Origin: Bog-473 sp035534235
GTDB taxonomy: Bacteria > Actinomycetota > Acidimicrobiia > Acidimicrobiales > RAAP-2
NCBI GenBank assembly: GCA_035534235.1
Contig: DATLSH010000074.1
Span: forward strand, 1-56,590
DNA length: 56,590 nt
Direction of reading: 5' to 3'
Positions 33,328-41,658 of this stretch are shown here, piece by piece; position 1 is the first letter of the stretch, and every line of letters starts with the position of its first letter. The notes under the pieces are model-generated. The model was given only the letters and a program-made list of their open reading frames with translations. It did no database searches and was not told the DNA's origin. Made by a program: the position numbers and the translations under genes.

Positions 33328-34892
33328 TCGGCCGTGACGCCGGTGACGAGGTCCCCCTCGCCACCACCGGGATCCAACTCGGGGTCGGCGCCGGAGGGGG
33401 ACCGGACGGCGGGAGGAGCCGCGGGCGTCACGGCCCCGTGGTTGGGCAGGAAGAGCGTGGGCACGAAGGCGATCAGGATGGTGAAGGCGGACCACAAGAA
33501 GGTGTGGGAGAACGCACCGGCCACCTTGTCCGCCACCGGGGCCGGCAGTTTCGTGGTGGCCGACAGGACGAGCCCACCGCCACCGCTCCTGGCCGCCGGT
33601 CCGAGGTTGTCGACAATCTGGCGTTGCAGCACCACGGCGAAGAAGGCGACGGCCACGGACCCGCCGACCTGGCGCACGATGTTCATGGTCGTGCTGGCCC
33701 GGGGTATTTCCGCATGGGAGAGGTCGAAGTAGGCGGCGGCGGTGATCGGCATCATGGACAGACCCAGGCCGAGCCCGCGGGCGAAGAGGGCGGTGGCCAG
33801 GAACAGCTCATTGGTCCCGGTGGTGACGAAGGCGAAGGGGATGGTGGCGACGGCCATGAGGACGATGCCGACGGGGACCACCCGGCGGGGGCCCACGCGG
33901 TCGGTGATGCTGCCCGACCAGCGCATGATGCAGGCGGCGCCGATGCCCTGGGGCGCCATGAGGAGGCCGGCCACCCACGGGCTCTGGCCCCGGGCGATCT
34001 GGTAGTAGAGCGGGAGCAGGAACATGGAACCGAACAGCGTGGCGCCCAGGACGAAGATGCAGATGTTGGCGATGGCGAAGTTGCGGTTCCGGAAGAGGTG
34101 GAGGTCGAGCAGGGGGTTCGCTCTCCGCAGCGCGTGGGCGATGAACCCACCCATCAGCACCACCCCCAACGCGCCGCCGAGGAGGACCGGGGCGCTGGTG
34201 TAGCTCCCGGTCACCCCGACCTCGGAGAGCGCGTAGACGAGGGACGCCAGGCCGGGGGAGAGCAGGCAGAAGCCGAGGGTGTCGAAGCTCGTCCTGGTCT
34301 TCTCCTCGGAGTCCCCGAGCCAGCGGCCGGAAAGGATCAGCGTGACGATGCCGATGGGCACGTTGATGTAGAAGATGAAGCGCCAGCTGTAGTTGGAGAC
34401 GATCAGGCCGCCGATGACGGGTCCCATGATCGGACCCATCACCATGGGCACGCCGATCACGCTCATGACGCGCCCCATGCGCTGCGGTCCGGCGGCGCGG
34501 GCCAGAATCGACTGCCCGACGGGGAGGAGCATGCCCCCACCGATGCCCTGGATCACCCGGAAGGTGATGAGCGAGTTGGCCGACCAGGCCAGGCCGCACA
34601 GGCTGGAGCCCACAATAAAGAGGACGAGGGACAACATCCACATCAACTTGGCGCCGAAGCGGTCGACGGCCCATCCGGTGACCGGGATGACCACCGCCAG
34701 GGAGAGGAGGTAGCCGGTCGTCACCCATTGGATGGTCGACACCGAGACGCCGAAGTCCTTGCCCAGGGTGGCCAGCGCCACCGCCACAATGGTGGTGTCG
34801 AGGATGGACATGATCGACCCCAGCACGACCACGGTCGAGGTGCGGCGTAGCTCAGGTGTCAGGACCGGGGTCTTGGTGGTGCTGCGGGCCAT
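33324..34892 (-). CDS. DHA2-family (14-TM) drug-type MFS exporter
   Basis: 522 residues, fourteen predicted TMs, with the DHA2 signatures: SILDTTIVAVAL in TM1, VIQGIGGGMLLPVGQSIL in TM4, and antiporter motif C, GPIMGPVIGGLIV, in TM5. It is an EmrB/QacA-type proton antiporter, exporting drugs, dyes or metabolites. It is divergent from a MarR regulator that likely represses it. The promoter on its strand, TTGACA-N16-TAACAT, lies in the shared spacer. GAGGAG precedes the ATG. Confidence 0.88.
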   Translation of the reverse strand: MARSTTKTPVLTPELRRTSTVVVLGSIMSILDTTIVAVALATLGKDFGVSVSTIQWVTTGYLLSLAVVIPVTGWAVDRFGAKLMWMLSLVLFIVGSSLCGLAWSANSLITFRVIQGIGGGMLLPVGQSILARAAGPQRMGRVMSVIGVPMVMGPIMGPVIGGLIVSNYSWRFIFYINVPIGIVTLILSGRWLGDSEEKTRTSFDTLGFCLLSPGLASLVYALSEVGVTGSYTSAPVLLGGALGVVLMGGFIAHALRRANPLLDLHLFRNRNFAIANICIFVLGATLFGSMFLLPLYYQIARGQSPWVAGLLMAPQGIGAACIMRWSGSITDRVGPRRVVPVGIVLMAVATIPFAFVTTGTNELFLATALFARGLGLGLSMMPITAAAYFDLSHAEIPRASTTMNIVRQVGGSVAVAFFAVVLQRQIVDNLGPAARSGGGGLVLSATTKLPAPVADKVAGAFSHTFLWSAFTILIAFVPTLFLPNHGAVTPAAPPAVRSPSGADPELDPGGGEGDLVTGVTAD

Positions 34893-34968
34893 GCGGCTCC
34901 TCGTCGGCGTTACTTCATGTTACTCAAAGGTCTAGAGATGTCAAAGAGTTTGTGCCAGACTGGGATCC
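34893..34968. promoter_or_regulatory. Divergent exporter/MarR promoter region with repeats
   Basis: On the minus strand TTGACA and TAACAT (16-bp spacer) drive the exporter. On the plus strand CAGACT ends seven bases before the MarR ATG. The spacer holds a direct repeat (GTTACTTCAT, GTTACTCAAA) and ACTCAAAG facing CAAAGAGT around TCTAGA, plausible MarR half-sites. Confidence 0.45.
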
Positions 34969-35433
34969 ATGGGGCTGGCTGAGGACGCGTTCGAACGCTT
35001 GCGCCTGATCGCCTTCGAGGGCGAGCAGATGGAGAGGCTGGCTGCACTCGGCCTGCGCATGCGGCTCTCCCCGGGGCTCATCAAGACCCTGATGCGGCTG
35101 GCCAAGGCCGACGGCGTCTCCATGGGGGAGATGGCCCGCGGCATCGGGTGTGACCCTTCCTACATCACCGCCCTGGTCGACGACCTGGATCGGCGCGGCC
35201 TGGCCCGACGCCAGCCCGCCCCCGACGACCGCCGGGTCAAGATCGTGGTGCTGACCGAGGCGGGCCGGGCGCTGGCGGCGGAGATGGCGGCGGTGCTCGC
35301 CGTGCCGCCGGCCTCCTTCGCCGCGCTCTCGCCGGCCGAGTTGCGGGAACTGCGCGACCTGCTGGACAAGGTGCTGGCGGCCGAAGGCGGGAAGGGCGGG
35401 GATCGGGGTGTGCTGAAGGAGGCGGTTTCCTAG
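34969..35433 (+). CDS. MarR-family transcriptional regulator
   Basis: 154 residues: a winged helix with MGEMARGIGCDPSYITALVDDLDRRGLARRQPAPDDRRVKIVVLTEAGRAL, which contains the MarR recognition helix and the basic wing DDRR, between dimerisation helices. It has no metal or Cys sensor pair. Regulation of the divergent DHA2 exporter, with release upon binding a small ligand, is the usual arrangement and is inferred here. The N-terminal MGLAEDAFERLRLIA is helical. Confidence 0.85.
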   Translation: MGLAEDAFERLRLIAFEGEQMERLAALGLRMRLSPGLIKTLMRLAKADGVSMGEMARGIGCDPSYITALVDDLDRRGLARRQPAPDDRRVKIVVLTEAGRALAAEMAAVLAVPPASFAALSPAELRELRDLLDKVLAAEGGKGGDRGVLKEAVS

Positions 35434-35485
35434 GGGTTCGTTGCGGACCGGTGCCTGAGCCCCGGGGACTCAACGGCTGGAGCCG

Positions 35486-37081
35486 CTACCCCGTCCACGA
35501 GTCGGCGTAGCCGTTCGCCTCGACTTCCTCGCAGAACTTGCTCGATGCGCAGGACATGGAGTTGGCGTACAGCGGTCCGGTGCCGATCGGTCCACCGGCG
35601 TTGGCGAAGGTCTGGGGCTTCGACCAGGAGGAGCCGTTGTAGGTGACCCAGCCGTCCAGACCCCCGGCCATGCAGAACGAGGGCGTGGGGCACGAGAGCG
35701 CCGAGAACGATTGGGGACCGAGCGTGGTCGAGAGGGCCAGCCCCTTTCCCCATGAGGTGCCATTGAACGTGTCCAGGTAGGCCACGTTGCCTCCGGTGGT
35801 GCCTCCCACGGCACAGAAGGTGGCTGCGGGGCACGACACCACGGATACCTCGGGATTTGAACCGGACTTGCTGCCCGGAGGCAGCGTGAGCGTCTGCGGA
35901 GACGACCACGCGCTCCCGTTGTAGGTGACCGACTTGTTGTTGTAGACGGCCTCGCAGAAGGTCGGACCGGCACACGACACCTCACCGATGGTGGTCGGGT
36001 TCAAGGAGTTCGAGTTGATCACCTGGGGTTTGGACCATGCCGTGCCGTTGTAGGTGTAGAAGTTGACGTTGCCGTCCACCGCCATGCAGAAAGAGGTGGT
36101 GGGGCACGAGACCGAGAAGGACACGGACGCCGACGGTACCGATGAGCCGGTCGAGCCGGTCGAGCCGGTCGAGCCGGTCGAGCCCGTCGAGTTCAACCGG
36201 GCGACCGCAGACCAGGTCGAACCGTTGTAGGTGTAGACGTCGCTGAGATCGTCCCCGGCGACACAGAAGGACGACGAGGCGCACGAGACCGAGGCCAGCT
36301 GGTCATTGCTGTTGGTTCCGGCCGTCGCGTCGACGGCCACCCCCTTGGACCACGCCTTTCCGTTGAAGGTGAATGCGTCACCCGTTTGGTCGACGGCGGC
36401 ACAGAAGCCGGTCGTGGGGCACGACACGCTGGAGAAGTCGGCCGTGTGGGTGGCGATGCCCGGGCCGGAGCCCTGCTTGTTGGATGCCACCTGTGTCGCC
36501 AGCTTCCACCCGTGGCCGGCGACGGCCGCCTGCGCGGCCGGAGCGCCGCAGTCCCAGCGGCCGACGATTTTGAGCGTCTTGCCGCCTATTTGGCTCATGG
36601 AGGCGTTGATCGAACCAGCCTCGCCCTTCACGGTCACCGTGCCACCATGGGCAAAGAAGTTGTCCTGTTCACCCTTCTGGATGGACTGGGCGAGGTTCTT
36701 GCCCTTCAGGTTCACGCCCAGTATGGCGGTCGGGCTTCCGGTGACGGATTGGAACGAGTAGGTCCCGTTCTTCTTCACGGTCACGTCCAGACTCCAACTG
36801 GCGACGCCCTTTATCCCCGAGACAGAGCCCTCGAGGTCGTTGAGATTGACGAAGCCCCTGTTGTTGATCCCACCGTAGGGACAACCCGCTTGGGGACCAT
36901 CATGGAGCGTCCCGTTGACGGCTCCGGAGAGTTTGTAGGTATTTATTGCTCCGCCCTTGGTGGATGCCAGCGCCGCGCCCGCCGGGCCGTCCTGCGCCGT
37001 GACCACGAGTACTCCGGCGAACAAGGCCACGACGGCCGCAGAACTCATCGCTCGTGCCCGCCAATGCGCCGATGACGTCAT
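35486..37081 (-). CDS. Secreted protein with seven SC-x5-FC repeats
   Basis: 531 residues. A signal peptide (SSAAVVALFAGVLVVTAQD, cleavage near residue 35) precedes a domain of about 150 residues rich in Gly and strands (LSGAVNGTL ... LKIVGRWDC). Seven repeats of about 40 residues follow, each with S-C-x5-F-C, a small-residue stretch, then Y-T-Y-N-G-x-x-W-S. Two Cys per repeat would form a loop disulphide, and the W-S strand endings suggest a seven-bladed beta-propeller. An STG linker interrupts repeat 2. The function is unknown; a cell-surface binding role is inference. GGAGGG lies before the ATG, and a perfect palindrome lies about 60 bases upstream. Confidence 0.75.
   Translation of the reverse strand: MTSSAHWRARAMSSAAVVALFAGVLVVTAQDGPAGAALASTKGGAINTYKLSGAVNGTLHDGPQAGCPYGGINNRGFVNLNDLEGSVSGIKGVASWSLDVTVKKNGTYSFQSVTGSPTAILGVNLKGKNLAQSIQKGEQDNFFAHGGTVTVKGEAGSINASMSQIGGKTLKIVGRWDCGAPAAQAAVAGHGWKLATQVASNKQGSGPGIATHTADFSSVSCPTTGFCAAVDQTGDAFTFNGKAWSKGVAVDATAGTNSNDQLASVSCASSSFCVAGDDLSDVYTYNGSTWSAVARLNSTGSTGSTGSTGSTGSSVPSASVSFSVSCPTTSFCMAVDGNVNFYTYNGTAWSKPQVINSNSLNPTTIGEVSCAGPTFCEAVYNNKSVTYNGSAWSSPQTLTLPPGSKSGSNPEVSVVSCPAATFCAVGGTTGGNVAYLDTFNGTSWGKGLALSTTLGPQSFSALSCPTPSFCMAGGLDGWVTYNGSSWSKPQTFANAGGPIGTGPLYANSMSCASSKFCEEVEANGYADSWTG
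36144..36188. repeat. 9-bp tandem repeat encoding Ser-Thr-Gly linker
   Basis: Four perfect copies of GAGCCGGTC and a fifth with one change (GAGCCCGTC). On the minus strand they encode repeated Ser-Thr-Gly within the secreted repeat protein. This is a simple in-frame minisatellite able to lengthen or shorten a flexible linker, and the short period argues against any CRISPR reading. Confidence 0.8.
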
Positions 37082-37137
37082 TTCGTCCCTCCGTGGTCCG
37101 TGGCGACGTGAAGCTCAGTTGAGCAACCGACCCGCCT

Positions 37138-37155
37138 CTGTGCAAGGTTGCACAG
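37138..37155. promoter_or_regulatory. Perfect 8+2+8 palindrome upstream of repeat protein
   Basis: CTGTGCAAGGTTGCACAG is a perfect inverted repeat around GG, 57 bases before the start of the secreted repeat protein. On the minus strand its second half contains TTGCAC, which with TCAACT 17 bp on could be the promoter. An operator is likely; no regulator gene is adjacent. Confidence 0.5.
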
Positions 37156-37241
37156 GGGAGAAGGTAGCACCCTGGTTCCCTGCGGATCCGGTCGAACGTG
37201 ATCGGCCGCCGGGTCGGGCCCGCCCGGGACAGCGGTGCCTT

Positions 37242-37802
37242 CTACCGGTTGTCGCGCCCGGTCAGGCCGGGAACCACCGGGTGGATCTCAAGGCGCGTGC
37301 AAGCGGGTAACTGTGTGGCGAGCCGGATCGGCTGCAAGGCGTTCGGCGGGGTGACCAGCAGCGCCGTGTAGGTCGCACAGGAGGTGGCGGGGCCGACCGG
37401 ATGGTCGGTGCCTTCGACGTAGGCCGAGGCCGTACCCCCCCGGGCGGCCAGGTCGACCGCAGGCAGCGGACCGCCACGGGAGGGCTGGAGCCCTCCGAGG
37501 TACCCGCCCGGGGTCCGCGCCGCCTGGACGACCTGATGGCCCAGGGAGTCGAGCCCGGCGACCCCGGGGTAGCCCGACAGGACGCACGCGGTGGCGCTGG
37601 TGTCGCGGAACATGATCACCGCCCCCACATGGCCGAGGCCCGCTTCGGGCTGGCCGATCGTGGTGCCCAACTGGGCCGAGGTGCAGTGGGGCGGGCTCCC
37701 GGCCCGGGTCGTCGACGAGGGTGACCGGGTGCTGCCGCCACAGCCGGCCAGGAGCAGCACGGCCGTGAGCCCGCCGCAGGCGACCTTCCAGATTCTCCCC
37801 AT
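37242..37802 (-). CDS. DUF4232-type lipoprotein
   Basis: 186 residues. The signal peptide ends in LLLAGC, a clean lipobox, so Cys at about residue 21 is lipidated. The mature part has the DUF4232 pattern: C-T-S-x-Q-L-G near its start, GHVGAVIMFRDTSATACVLSGYPGVAGLD, and PPTSCATYTALLVTPP-like late motifs with further paired cysteines. It is exported and membrane-tethered, and the family's function is not known. ATG 37802 is favoured because GGAGAGG lies nine bases upstream; ATG 37811 is closer to it. Confidence 0.75.
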   Translation of the reverse strand: MGRIWKVACGGLTAVLLLAGCGGSTRSPSSTTRAGSPPHCTSAQLGTTIGQPEAGLGHVGAVIMFRDTSATACVLSGYPGVAGLDSLGHQVVQAARTPGGYLGGLQPSRGGPLPAVDLAARGGTASAYVEGTDHPVGPATSCATYTALLVTPPNALQPIRLATQLPACTRLEIHPVVPGLTGRDNR

Positions 37803-37972
37803 CGTCGCCATCCTCTCTCCCCACCGACAACCGAACCAGCCACACGGAGGCGGTGGGGGCATTCGGGTCCCGCCAGCAGCGGACTCCCGGTTGGGGCATC
37901 CCGTCCGAGGATGCCGGCGCCGGTCGTGGGTCCGATGCTTCCACGTTCGGCGACACAGAATAGGTTGGGCGG

Positions 37973-38872
37973 ATGAACGCGGTCGGCACCCTGCGGGAAC
38001 GCAGGGTCGGCCTGTGGACCGGAACACTCGATGCCCTTCCGGTGCACCAAATGCTTGAGGTTGCAGCCGAAATTGAAGCGCTCGGCTACGGGTCGCTGTG
38101 GTTCGGCGAGGCCTACGGCCGGGAGTGCCTGACGACGTCGCTGGCGCTGACCAATGCCACCGGGACGCTGGTCGTCGGGACGGGCATCGCCAACATTTAC
38201 GCCCGGGGTGCCATGGCGACGTCGGCGGCGGCCCGGCTGGTCCACGCGCTGGCACCGGGACGTTTCATCCTCGGGCTCGGGGTGAGCCACCAACCCCTCG
38301 TCGAGCGAGACCGGGGGACCCGGTACCTGCCACCGGTGCAGGCCATGAACGACTTTCTCGACGGGATGGACCGTGCCCCCTATTTCGGCGCCGATGCCGA
38401 TCTTCCTCCGCTCGCCCTGGCGGCACTGGGACCGAAGATGCTCGAACTCTCCCGGGACCGGGCGGCGGGCGCCCATCCCTACCTGGTCACCCCCGAGCAC
38501 ACCCGCAAGGCCCGGGAGATCCTCGGCGACGGGCCCCTGCTGGTCGTCGAGCAAGCCGCCGTGCTCAACCAGGACCGCTCCGAGGGATTGCGGCGGGCCC
38601 ACCAGCACCTCAACATCTACACCGGCCTTCCCAACTACAAGAACAGCTGGCTCCGGGAGGGCTTTACCGAATCCGACTTCGTCCGGGGCGGCTCGGAGAA
38701 ATTGGCCGCCGCGCTCGTGGTCCAAGGTGACGAGGCGGCGGTCAGGGGGCGAATCCTCGAACACCTCCAAGCGGGCGCCGACCATGTCTGCGTCCAGTTG
38801 CTCGGTCGGGACGTCTTTCAGGCTCCCTTGGACGAGTGGCGGGTCCTGGCCCCCGCGGTGAGAGAGATCTGA
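37973..38872 (+). CDS. Luciferase-like (F420-type) oxidoreductase
   Basis: 299 residues of the luciferase-like monooxygenase superfamily (LLM class). Signals are RRVGLWTGTLDALP at the start, GYGSLWFGEAYGRE, the conserved GIANIYARGA region and the LGLGVSHQP strand, and a C-terminal ADHVCVQLLG. Actinobacterial proteins of this length (TIGR03620-like) are annotated as F420-dependent; F420 use is inferred from kinship, not read from a residue. The substrate is unknown. TAGGTT ends exactly six bases before the ATG, so the mRNA is probably leaderless. It is divergent from the DUF4232 lipoprotein. Confidence 0.8.
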   Translation: MNAVGTLRERRVGLWTGTLDALPVHQMLEVAAEIEALGYGSLWFGEAYGRECLTTSLALTNATGTLVVGTGIANIYARGAMATSAAARLVHALAPGRFILGLGVSHQPLVERDRGTRYLPPVQAMNDFLDGMDRAPYFGADADLPPLALAALGPKMLELSRDRAAGAHPYLVTPEHTRKAREILGDGPLLVVEQAAVLNQDRSEGLRRAHQHLNIYTGLPNYKNSWLREGFTESDFVRGGSEKLAAALVVQGDEAAVRGRILEHLQAGADHVCVQLLGRDVFQAPLDEWRVLAPAVREI

Positions 38873-38924
38873 ACGCAGGTTTCGGCACCAGCAGCACCAG
38901 CACAAGTGACGCCGGTACGGTGAG

Positions 38925-39263
38925 GTGATCGAACCCCCAGGGCACCTCTCACCCGATGGCCGATGGCGGTGGGATGGTCAGGCGTGGATCCCGACGGGGT
39001 TTGTGGGACTGGAGCCCAGAATCAATCCGCTGGCCATTGCCTCACTCGTATCGGCCCTGGCCGTACCGCTGTGGCCCCTCAGCTCCCTCGCCGGGATCGT
39101 CCTGGGGATCCTGTCGATGAGGCAGCTTCGGCAGCGACCTGGTGAACGGGGTTACGGACTGGCCGTGGCCGGTCTCGTCCTCGGGTCGGTGGTCCTGGTG
39201 GCGCTCGGAATTGTGGTGGCGTTCCTGATCTCCTTCGGCTCAGCGTGCCGCAACGGGTGCTAG
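38925..39263 (+). CDS. DUF2510/DUF4190 membrane protein
   Basis: 112 residues: an N-terminal P-D-G-R-W-R-W-D-G-Q-A-W-I-P (DUF2510-type WxDG motif), then two membrane helices (about 36-62 and 78-104) separated by a short basic loop RQLRQRPGERGYG, the DUF4190 pattern. The C-terminus ends in Cys residues (ACRNGC). The function of these short two-helix proteins is unknown. The GTG start at 38925 follows the luciferase-like gene by 52 bases. Confidence 0.65.
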   Translation: MIEPPGHLSPDGRWRWDGQAWIPTGFVGLEPRINPLAIASLVSALAVPLWPLSSLAGIVLGILSMRQLRQRPGERGYGLAVAGLVLGSVVLVALGIVVAFLISFGSACRNGC

Positions 39264-39292
39264 GCGCGACCCGGCACTGCACCGGTTCGCGG

Positions 39293-39460
39293 CTACGACG
39301 CCTTCGCTTGGTACTCGACGATGGCATCCTCAGGAATGTGCGCTACTCCGTCCACCATCACATGTCGGATCTTCCGCTCGTAAACAAGACGGAGCAGCTC
39401 CTTGGTCGGGATGTCCAGACGGCGTGCCGCCTGTTTCGCACGCAATGGTTCAGTTGGCAT
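39293..39460 (-). CDS. Small HTH_17/excisionase-like DNA-binding protein
   Basis: 55 residues. The start MPTEPLRAKQAARRLDIPTK is a MerR-type/HTH_17 winged-helix start (AARRL, then LLRLVYERKIRHV), ending PEDAIVEYQAKA. GGAGGAGG stands ideally before the ATG. Such proteins act as excisionases, antitoxin-like regulators or small DNA-binding factors. It is divergent from a similar small protein at 39863-40045, its likely paralogue. No integrase or transposase is near. Confidence 0.65.
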   Translation of the reverse strand: MPTEPLRAKQAARRLDIPTKELLRLVYERKIRHVMVDGVAHIPEDAIVEYQAKAS

Positions 39461-39674
39461 CACTTCCTCCTCCGAGTTCCTTGAATCTGAGCTTACGGCT
39501 GTGATTTCGGGCTAGACGCGCCGAGGAGTTGCATTCACTGCTTGGGGAGTCATTGGTCCGAACACGCCATCACCGGAACCTCGGAACATCCTGACTCAGT
39601 TCCGACCGTTCTCCCGAACTCATCATCGAAACCGGGAGGTGGGCAGCTGTGCCAGCGGCAGCGTCGTGAGCGGC

Positions 39675-39866
39675 ATGGACGATGATCCGGTTCCTCGGGG
39701 CGTACCAATTGAGCTCGGCGAGGCATTGCGGGTGCTTGAGGCATTGGAAGACGCCAGAGACGCCCTGCGCCGGGCAGATCTTCTCCCGGGCCTCCAAGAC
39801 GAGCTCGCAACCGTGGTCAGAATGCTTCACGGTAAGCTTGGACTGGACGAGGGAGGTCTCAGATGA
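39675..39866 (+). CDS. Small helical protein, partner of an HTH gene
   Basis: 63 residues, acidic and helical (ELGEALRVLEALEDARDALRRADLLPGLQDELATVVRMLHGKLGL), with no recognised domain. The start is chosen at ATG 39675; the frame also runs back to 39639. Its stop overlaps the ATG of the next HTH gene (ATGA), so the two are translated together. Association with the small HTH proteins suggests a two-component module, but its activity is not shown by sequence. Confidence 0.5.
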   Translation: MDDDPVPRGVPIELGEALRVLEALEDARDALRRADLLPGLQDELATVVRMLHGKLGLDEGGLR

Positions 39867-40045
39867 ATGACGCGGAGGTCCTTCTGCCAGCAGAGGCAGC
39901 ACGACGACTCGGCGTTCGAACCCTCGTGGTCATTGAGGCAATGTACGAGTGCCGCCTTCCCCGGGTCCGCCTCGTAGATGGGACCCTGGGCATCCCGGCA
40001 GACGCCCTTGACGGCTTTCGCTCTGAGATACAGGCAGAAGCCTGA
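39863..40045 (+). CDS. Small HTH_17/excisionase-like DNA-binding protein
   Basis: 60 residues, HTH_17 type: LLPAEAARRLGVRTLVVIEAMYECRLPRVRLVDGTLGIPADALDGF. Compared with the minus-strand gene at 39293-39460 it shares the AARRL start, a YE-R/C-K/R centre, a VDG turn and a P-x-DA end, so they look like divergent paralogues. A GGGAGG SD lies upstream, and the ATG overlaps the previous stop. The role is unknown: a transcription factor, an antitoxin or an excision factor are all possible. Confidence 0.6.
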   Translation: MNDAEVLLPAEAARRLGVRTLVVIEAMYECRLPRVRLVDGTLGIPADALDGFRSEIQAEA

Positions 40046-40095
40046 TACCGACCAAGTGGCAGCGTGAAGTGCCCGCCATCAGGTAGAAGGGATCC

Positions 40096-41658
40096 GTGCA
40101 CAACGTCTCGGCCGCCTTCTCGCCCTCCACCTTCGCCGCCAGCAACCCCGAGCGCCTGGCCGTCATCACCTCGTCGGGCCCGGTGGTGACCTTTGCCGAG
40201 CTGGAGGCCCGCTCCTGCCGCCTGGCCCAGGCCCTCTTCACCCACGGACTGCGGGCCGGTGACCACGTGGCCGTGCTGCTGCCCAACGACCACCGCACCC
40301 ATGAGGTGGTGTGGGGGCTGCAGCGTTCCGGCCTCTACTACACCGTGGTCAACACCCACCTGGCGGCCGAGGAGGCCGCCTACATCGTCAACGATTGCGG
40401 GGCCCGGGTCCTCATCACCTCGGCTTCCCTGGCGGACCTGGCGGCCGAGCTGGTGCCGCGCACCGCGGACATTGCGCTCCGGCTCATGGTGGGCGCGGCG
40501 GCCCCCGACCACCACTCACTCGACGGGTTCGTCGCCGGCCACGCCGGCGTCCCGCTGGAGGCCGAGCGGGAAGGCTCGGCCATGCTGTACTCCTCGGGCA
40601 CCACCGGGCGTCCCAAGGGGATCCGCCGGCCGCTGAGCGGCGCACCATTCGGCTCCGACGCCGTGTTGGTGCCGATGCTGGGCGGCATCATGGGCTTCGT
40701 CGAGGGCGACGTCTATCTCAGCCCGGCGCCGCTTTACCACTCGGCCCCCCTGCTGTGGTCGATGACGGCCCAGCGCATGGGCGGGACCGTGGTGGTCATG
40801 GAGCGCTTCGATCCCGGCGAATGCCTCGCGCTCATGGACGCCCACCGCGTCACCCACGCGCAGTTCGTGCCGACGATGTTCGTGCGGCTCCTGAAATTGA
40901 GCGACGGAGAACGCTCCGCCCACGATCTCTCCAGCCTGCGCTCCGTGGTGCATGCCGCCGCACCGTGCGCGCCCGAGGTGAAGCGGCGGATGATTCAGTG
41001 GTGGGGGCCGGTGATCAACGAGTACTACTCGGGCACCGAGGGTGGAGGCATGACGTGGATCGGCTCCGAGGCATGGCTGACCCACCCCGGTTCGGTGGGC
41101 CCGGCCATCTGGGGCGAAGTGCACATCTGCGACGACGAGGGCCGGGAACTGCCCACCGGGCAGGACGGGGTGGTGTGGTTCGGGGGCCGGGGCAATGCGT
41201 TCGAGTACAACAACGACCCGGAGAAGACGAAGCAGACGTTCAATGAGTTGGGCTGGAGCACCCTGTGGGATGTCGGTCACCTTGACGATGACGGGCACCT
41301 GTACCTGACGGATCGCAAGCTCTTCATGATCGTCTCGGGCGGTGTGAACATCTACCCTCAGGAGATTGAGGACGTGCTGGCCCTCCATCCCGCGGTGGCC
41401 GACGTCGCCGTGTTCGGCGTGCCCGAGCCCGAAATGGGCGAGGAGGTCAAGGCGGTGGTGCAACCAGCACCCGGAGCGAGGGCCGGGCCGGAGCTGGCCG
41501 GCGAAATCATGGCCTACTGCCGGGACCATCTCTCGCACTACAAGTGCCCCCGCTCGGTCGACTTCACCGACGCCCTGCCCCGGGGGGAGAACGGGAAGCT
41601 CTACAAGAAGGCCCTGCGCGACACCTACTGGGCCAGCTCGGCCCCCCAGACCGCCTGA
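40096..41658 (+). CDS. Acyl-CoA synthetase (ANL family)
   Basis: 520 residues. The P-loop-like adenylation motif LYSSGTTGRPKGI, the aromatic YYSGTEGGG, the hinge WDVGHLDDDGHLYLTDRKLFMIVSGGVNIYPQEIE and the catalytic Lys region GENGKLYKK are all present. It activates a carboxylic acid with ATP and CoA; the acid is not specified, and FadD-like fatty or steroid acids are likely given the lipid setting. GTG 40096 follows TAGAAG by six bases, so the mRNA may be leaderless. Its end overlaps the convergent MFS gene by 34 bases. Confidence 0.85.
   Translation: MHNVSAAFSPSTFAASNPERLAVITSSGPVVTFAELEARSCRLAQALFTHGLRAGDHVAVLLPNDHRTHEVVWGLQRSGLYYTVVNTHLAAEEAAYIVNDCGARVLITSASLADLAAELVPRTADIALRLMVGAAAPDHHSLDGFVAGHAGVPLEAEREGSAMLYSSGTTGRPKGIRRPLSGAPFGSDAVLVPMLGGIMGFVEGDVYLSPAPLYHSAPLLWSMTAQRMGGTVVVMERFDPGECLALMDAHRVTHAQFVPTMFVRLLKLSDGERSAHDLSSLRSVVHAAAPCAPEVKRRMIQWWGPVINEYYSGTEGGGMTWIGSEAWLTHPGSVGPAIWGEVHICDDEGRELPTGQDGVVWFGGRGNAFEYNNDPEKTKQTFNELGWSTLWDVGHLDDDGHLYLTDRKLFMIVSGGVNIYPQEIEDVLALHPAVADVAVFGVPEPEMGEEVKAVVQPAPGARAGPELAGEIMAYCRDHLSHYKCPRSVDFTDALPRGENGKLYKKALRDTYWASSAPQTA

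Noticed and set aside
33438..34850. A 470-codon plus-strand frame opposite the DHA2 exporter
   Set aside because: Extremely Gly/Glu/His-rich composition, antisense to a clear fourteen-TM protein.
36144..36188. A CRISPR-like short repeat
   Set aside because: Units are nine bases, directly adjacent and without spacers, and lie in frame inside a coding region.
39570..39902. A minus-strand frame opposite the 63-residue protein
   Set aside because: It overlaps both coupled plus-strand genes and has no SD or recognisable domain.
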